A stretch of DNA of 16,644 nt, taken from NCBI GenBank assembly GCA_007122815.1, contig SKSV01000263.1, forward strand, positions 1-16,644, given 5' to 3'. Shown here one piece after another: positions 13,599-16,644 of the stretch. The translations under genes and the position numbers were made by a program. The stretch comes from Trueperaceae bacterium (GTDB lineage Bacteria > Deinococcota > Deinococci > Deinococcales > Trueperaceae). Numbering within the stretch: the first letter of the stretch is position 1; each line of letters opens with the position of its first letter. The notes under the pieces are model-generated. The model was not told the DNA's origin. It made no database searches and was given only the letters and a program-made list of their open reading frames with translations.

Positions 13599-15471
13599 CC
13601 TCCGCGGGTTCCTGGAGCTCCTAGAGTCCCGTGGGCAGCTGGTGCGGGTGCGCGAGAGCGTCTCACCCGAGTTGGAGATAACCGCGCTCGCTGACAGGGC
13701 CGTGAAGCGGGGCGGACCCGCGCTCCTGTTCGAGAACGTCGAGGGCGCCGATATCCCGCTCGCCATCAACCTCTTCGGCACCCGGGAGCGCATGGCGTGG
13801 GCGCTGGGCGTGGAGACGCTCGAGGCCATCCCGGAACGTCTGCGTGAGCTCCTGGACGTGAGGCTGGGCGGTGGCCTGTTGGGGATGGCTTCGAACCTGC
13901 CTAAGCTTCGCGACCTCGCCTCGCTGCCGCCGAGACGCGTGAAGCACGCACCGGTGCAGGAGGTCGTGTGGCGCGGGGACGAGGTCGACCTGGGTCGCTT
14001 GCCGATCCTCAAGTGCTGGCCGCAGGACGGCGGCCGCTTCGTGACGCTGCCGCTCGTGATCACCAAGGACCCCGAGTCCGGTGACGTCAACGTCGGCATG
14101 TACCGGATGCAGGTTCTGGACGCGCGCTCGACCGCCATGCACTGGCAGCGGCACAAGACAGGCGCGAGGCACCTGGAGGGGGCGGCTGCGGCGGGCCGGC
14201 GGCTGGAGGTGGCGGTGGCGTTGGGCGGCGATCCGGCCCTCACGTACGCCGCCACCGCACCGATCCCGCCGGTTCCGGGCATCAACGAGTTCTCGCTGAC
14301 GGGCTTCTTGCGAGGGCAGAGGGTCGAGCTGGTGCAGGCCCTGACCGTCGACCTGGCGGTGCCGGCTCAGGCCGAGATCGTGCTGGAGGGTTACGTCGAC
14401 CCCGAGGAGCCTTGGGTTGTGGAGGGCCCGTTCGGCGACCACACCGGCTTCTACACCCTGGAGGACCGCTACCCGCGCTTCCACGTGACGGCGGTCACCA
14501 TGCGCCGGGGCGCCGTCTACCCAGCCACGATAGTCGGGCGCCCGCCCATGGAGGACGCTTACTTGATAGAGGCGAGCGAGCGGATCTTCCTGGTCCCGGC
14601 ACAGCTGATCCTGCCCGAGTTGCTCGACTACCACATGCCGCCGGCGGGCATCGCCCACAACCTCGTGAACGTGCGCATCACCAAGGGTTACCCGGGGCAA
14701 GCGTACAAGGTCGCCAACGGACTGCTCGGTCTGGGACAGATGATGTTCGCGAAGGTGGTGCTGGTGTCCGACACCGAAGTACCGCCCCAAGACCACCTGG
14801 GCTTCTGGAGATCGGTGCTCGCGAACGCCGTGCCGGGCCGCGACGAGCAGTTCGCCAAGGGCCCGATCGACGTGCTGGATCACGCTAGCCGCGCGTGGAG
14901 TTACGGCAGCAAGCTGGTGATCGACGGCACCGTCAAGCATCGCGAGGAGGGCGGCAGCGTTGACGGCGTGGCGTCGCCGAACAAGTCCACCGCTGCCGCG
15001 GACGCAGCGCGGCCCGCCAAGGCCGGCACGCAGCCGAGAGCGTGGGTGCCGTGCGCGGACAAGGGCGTGTCGAAGCTCCCTCCCCACGCGGAGGTGCTCG
15101 ACCAGCACCAGCTAGCCGGAGGCTTCTGGTTCCTCACCACCCGCAAGGACCGCGCCAACCAGGGAAGGCACATCGGTGAGTGGGCGGCCCAGCAGAGCGC
15201 TGCGAAGGGCGTCAGGCTGATCGCGGTGCTCGATCACCTGACCGACCCCCGCGACTTCGAGGACGTCATGTGGACGCTCCTCAACAACATCGATCCCGAA
15301 CGCGACGTCGAGGTGGTGACCGCGGGGACCCCGGCCGGTTCAGTCTGGGTGATGGACGCCACCCCCAAGCTCGCGGAGGAGGGCTTCTCGCGGCCCTGGC
15401 CCGACAAGATCTCGATGCCGCAGGAGGTCACCGAGAAGATGGCGGAGCTCGCCGAGCGGCACGGCTTCTGA
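13585..15471 (+). CDS. UbiD-family prFMN-dependent decarboxylase, long form
   Basis: The 628-residue protein begins HVRDLRGFLELLESRGQLVRV, the standard UbiD start. VNVGMYRMQVLD (169-179) carries Asn169 and Arg174 and MHWQRHK carries His190, matching the metal/prenylated-FMN site of Fdc1-type enzymes (Asn168, Arg173, His191 there). AEIVLEGYVD and VEGPFGDHTGFY provide the conserved acidic residues. These enzymes need prFMN made by UbiX, which is not in the window. The core ends near IDVLDHASRAWSYGSKLVID; about 130 more residues follow a low-complexity linker (Lys/Ala/Pro) and repeat a domain-like pattern ending in SRPWPDKISM. Such long forms are known to me among putative menaquinone-pathway decarboxylases, the likeliest role in a menaquinone-using bacterium. 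ATG 13585 overlaps the hflX end by 14 bases. Confidence 0.88.
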   Translation: MHVRDLRGFLELLESRGQLVRVRESVSPELEITALADRAVKRGGPALLFENVEGADIPLAINLFGTRERMAWALGVETLEAIPERLRELLDVRLGGGLLGMASNLPKLRDLASLPPRRVKHAPVQEVVWRGDEVDLGRLPILKCWPQDGGRFVTLPLVITKDPESGDVNVGMYRMQVLDARSTAMHWQRHKTGARHLEGAAAAGRRLEVAVALGGDPALTYAATAPIPPVPGINEFSLTGFLRGQRVELVQALTVDLAVPAQAEIVLEGYVDPEEPWVVEGPFGDHTGFYTLEDRYPRFHVTAVTMRRGAVYPATIVGRPPMEDAYLIEASERIFLVPAQLILPELLDYHMPPAGIAHNLVNVRITKGYPGQAYKVANGLLGLGQMMFAKVVLVSDTEVPPQDHLGFWRSVLANAVPGRDEQFAKGPIDVLDHASRAWSYGSKLVIDGTVKHREEGGSVDGVASPNKSTAAADAARPAKAGTQPRAWVPCADKGVSKLPPHAEVLDQHQLAGGFWFLTTRKDRANQGRHIGEWAAQQSAAKGVRLIAVLDHLTDPRDFEDVMWTLLNNIDPERDVEVVTAGTPAGSVWVMDATPKLAEEGFSRPWPDKISMPQEVTEKMAELAERHGF

Positions 15472-15526
15472 GCGGCTCGGCCTCTGAGCGGCTCGGCCTC
15501 TGAGCGGCTCGGCTTCTGAGCGCCAC
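15463..15526. repeat. Four tandem 16-bp repeats spanning the UbiD-family stop codon
   Basis: The units start at 15463, 15479, 15495 and 15511, with consensus GGCYTCTGAGCGGCTC; the last is diverged at its end. The first unit contains the gene's final codons and its TGA. Because 16 is not a multiple of three, successive TGA triplets fall in all three frames. GGCCTCTG in units 2 and 3 is complementary to CAGAGGCC at 15550-15557, so a weak stem could form in the convergent gap. Confidence 0.95.
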
Positions 15527-15557
15527 GGACGTTCGCGCCGACCTCGCCCCAGAGGCC

Positions 15558-16644
15558 TCAGCCTCCCGCGGCCTGTTGATCGCCAACGACCTCGTGCCTC
15601 ACCCGGTTGCGCCCGGCGCGCTTGGCCTGGTACATCGCGGCGTCGGAGCGCGCCACCAGTGCCGCCACCGAGTCTCCGGACCGGTAGCAGGCCACACCTA
15701 TACTGACCGTCACCTTGAAGCGCTCCGCGAGGGTAGCGTCGTTCACGTGCCTCCGCACCAGCTCAGCCAGGCGTTTGGCGTCCTCCAGGCCGGTCTCGGG
15801 GGTGACGATCACGAACTCCTCTCCGCCCCACCTGGCGACGGAGTCCGACGCCCTGACCATCCTCTCGAAGCGCCGCGCCAGGTCAACGAGCACCTCGTCA
15901 CCGGCCTGGTGCCCGAAGCGGTCGTTGAGCTCCTTGAAGTGGTCGATGTCGAGCATCAGCACGCTGAACGCGCGCCCGTAGCGTTCGGCGCGGCGCAGCT
16001 CCCGTGACAGGATCTCCTCGACTTGGCGCCGGTTCGCCAAGCCCGTGAGCGCGTCGGTGTGGGCGAGCTTGCTCATCGCGCGTGCGGCTTCCTCGATGGC
16101 GCGGACGCGGCTCTGCATGTCGCTCAGGAGGAACAGGGCCACGATCAGCACCGTGTAGGCGAGGTACGCCTGGAGCATCACGTTCAACCCGGGCCAGGTG
16201 GTCGGCCCCGCGACGCTGCCCAGCGCGTGTGGGAGCGTCACCAGCAGCACCAGGAGGAAGACCGCCACCGAGCGTCGCAGCGCGGCCTCCCCGTCGAAAG
16301 CGATCGCGCTGAACACGAACAGCAGGGGTACCCACAGGAGCACCGCGGTCACGGCGTCGGCGACCGCGGGGCTGGCCGGGTCGCCGTAGAGGCGCAGCGC
16401 CAGGGTGAGCACGAGCATTCCGGTTAGACACCAGAAGACGAAGTGCTCGATGGTCCTGAGAGGGATCCGGCGGAGCGGCGCGAGAAGCGCGATGACGCCG
16501 AACACGAGCACGCCCGAGGCACTCACGATGACGCTCAGCGAGTCTCCAGACGCGCTGAGCGAGGAGGTCAGCAAGGCCACGAACGCCGCGGTCGCCGCCA
16601 ATCCGGCCAGCGCCGCGTAGACCACGCGCTTGCGACGGCTACCG
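15558..16644 (-). CDS. Membrane diguanylate cyclase (GGDEF), N-terminus beyond the window
   Basis: At least 361 residues are present; the frame continues to the window edge (GSRRKR before the GTG at 16625), so the true start probably lies outside. Counting from that GTG, six hydrophobic segments (about 2-23, 31-50, 62-80, 91-110, 119-140, 148-168) make an integral membrane sensor without recognisable family. They are followed by a short helix and a GGDEF domain: DALTGLANRR (191-200), LDIDHFKELND (225-235) and GGEEF (267-271). An RxxD inhibitory site (RASD, 258-261) precedes GGEEF by the standard five residues. It should therefore make cyclic di-GMP from two GTP and be inhibited by its product. 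No EAL or HD-GYP domain is attached. It converges on the UbiD-family gene across the 16-bp repeat array. Confidence 0.92.
   Translation of the reverse strand, partial: GSRRKRVVYAALAGLAATAAFVALLTSSLSASGDSLSVIVSASGVLVFGVIALLAPLRRIPLRTIEHFVFWCLTGMLVLTLALRLYGDPASPAVADAVTAVLLWVPLLFVFSAIAFDGEAALRRSVAVFLLVLLVTLPHALGSVAGPTTWPGLNVMLQAYLAYTVLIVALFLLSDMQSRVRAIEEAARAMSKLAHTDALTGLANRRQVEEILSRELRRAERYGRAFSVLMLDIDHFKELNDRFGHQAGDEVLVDLARRFERMVRASDSVARWGGEEFVIVTPETGLEDAKRLAELVRRHVNDATLAERFKVTVSIGVACYRSGDSVAALVARSDAAMYQAKRAGRNRVRHEVVGDQQAAGG

Noticed and set aside
13663..15108. A 481-codon minus-strand open frame opposite the UbiD-family gene
   Set aside because: Same shadow effect; the plus strand carries all UbiD motifs, and the antisense translation has no recognisable fold or start signal.
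15463..15526. CRISPR-like array
   Set aside because: The 16-bp units are contiguous with no spacers, and there are no cas genes; it is a plain tandem repeat.

Overview
This is a gene-dense, high-GC stretch of chromosome (my estimate is well above 60% G+C, with mostly G/C third codon positions). It holds sixteen protein genes or parts of genes, no RNA genes, no insertion sequences, no CRISPR array and no gene-free stretch over 300 bases. The gene content suggests Deinococcota (Deinococcus-Thermus), perhaps the Truepera branch. The clues are a long HflX with an extra N-terminal domain, a hexamer-type purine nucleoside phosphorylase with Asn at the usual catalytic Asp, and many start codons placed 5-8 bases after a TANNNT -10 box, as in the leaderless genes known from Deinococcus. 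The lineage is an inference, not a database result.

Layout. Bases 2-406 are the end of a membrane site-2 protease (+). Bases 446-5208 are a run of six minus-strand genes, in transcription order: two Roadblock/LC7-like proteins, a DUF3467 protein, a DsbA-like thioredoxin-fold protein, a PP2C phosphatase, and a membrane Ser/Thr kinase with an NHL-type propeller. Phosphatase and kinase overlap by four bases and form a reversible phosphorylation pair. Diverging from this run are a purine nucleoside phosphorylase and an enoyl-CoA hydratase (5279-6819, +). A DUF1028 gene (6858-7727, -) faces the hydratase. An alpha/beta hydrolase and a metallophosphoesterase follow (7830-9642, +). Next come a thiolase and a secreted copper-amine-oxidase-N-like protein (9654-11797, -), HflX and a UbiD-family decarboxylase (11841-15471, +), and finally a membrane diguanylate cyclase (15558-window end, -) whose start lies outside the window.

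Themes. Signalling: kinase, phosphatase, Roadblock proteins and a GGDEF cyclase with an inhibitory site. Metabolism: nucleoside salvage, acyl-CoA chemistry (hydratase plus thiolase, not adjacent) and prFMN-dependent decarboxylation, perhaps for menaquinone.

The non-coding sequence is the most interesting part. Eight starts follow a TANNNT hexamer by 5-8 bases, and five of these carry an upstream TGN (extended -10, TG[G/C]TAGNNT) with no visible -35 box. Three short tandem-repeat arrays sit exactly at gene boundaries: four 19-bp units filling a divergent promoter region (7743-7818), a 26-bp duplication across the hydratase stop codon, and four 16-bp units across the UbiD stop codon that place TGA in all three frames. 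I saw no clearly new multi-gene system. The nearest candidate is the Roadblock pair plus DUF3467 next to the kinase/phosphatase pair.
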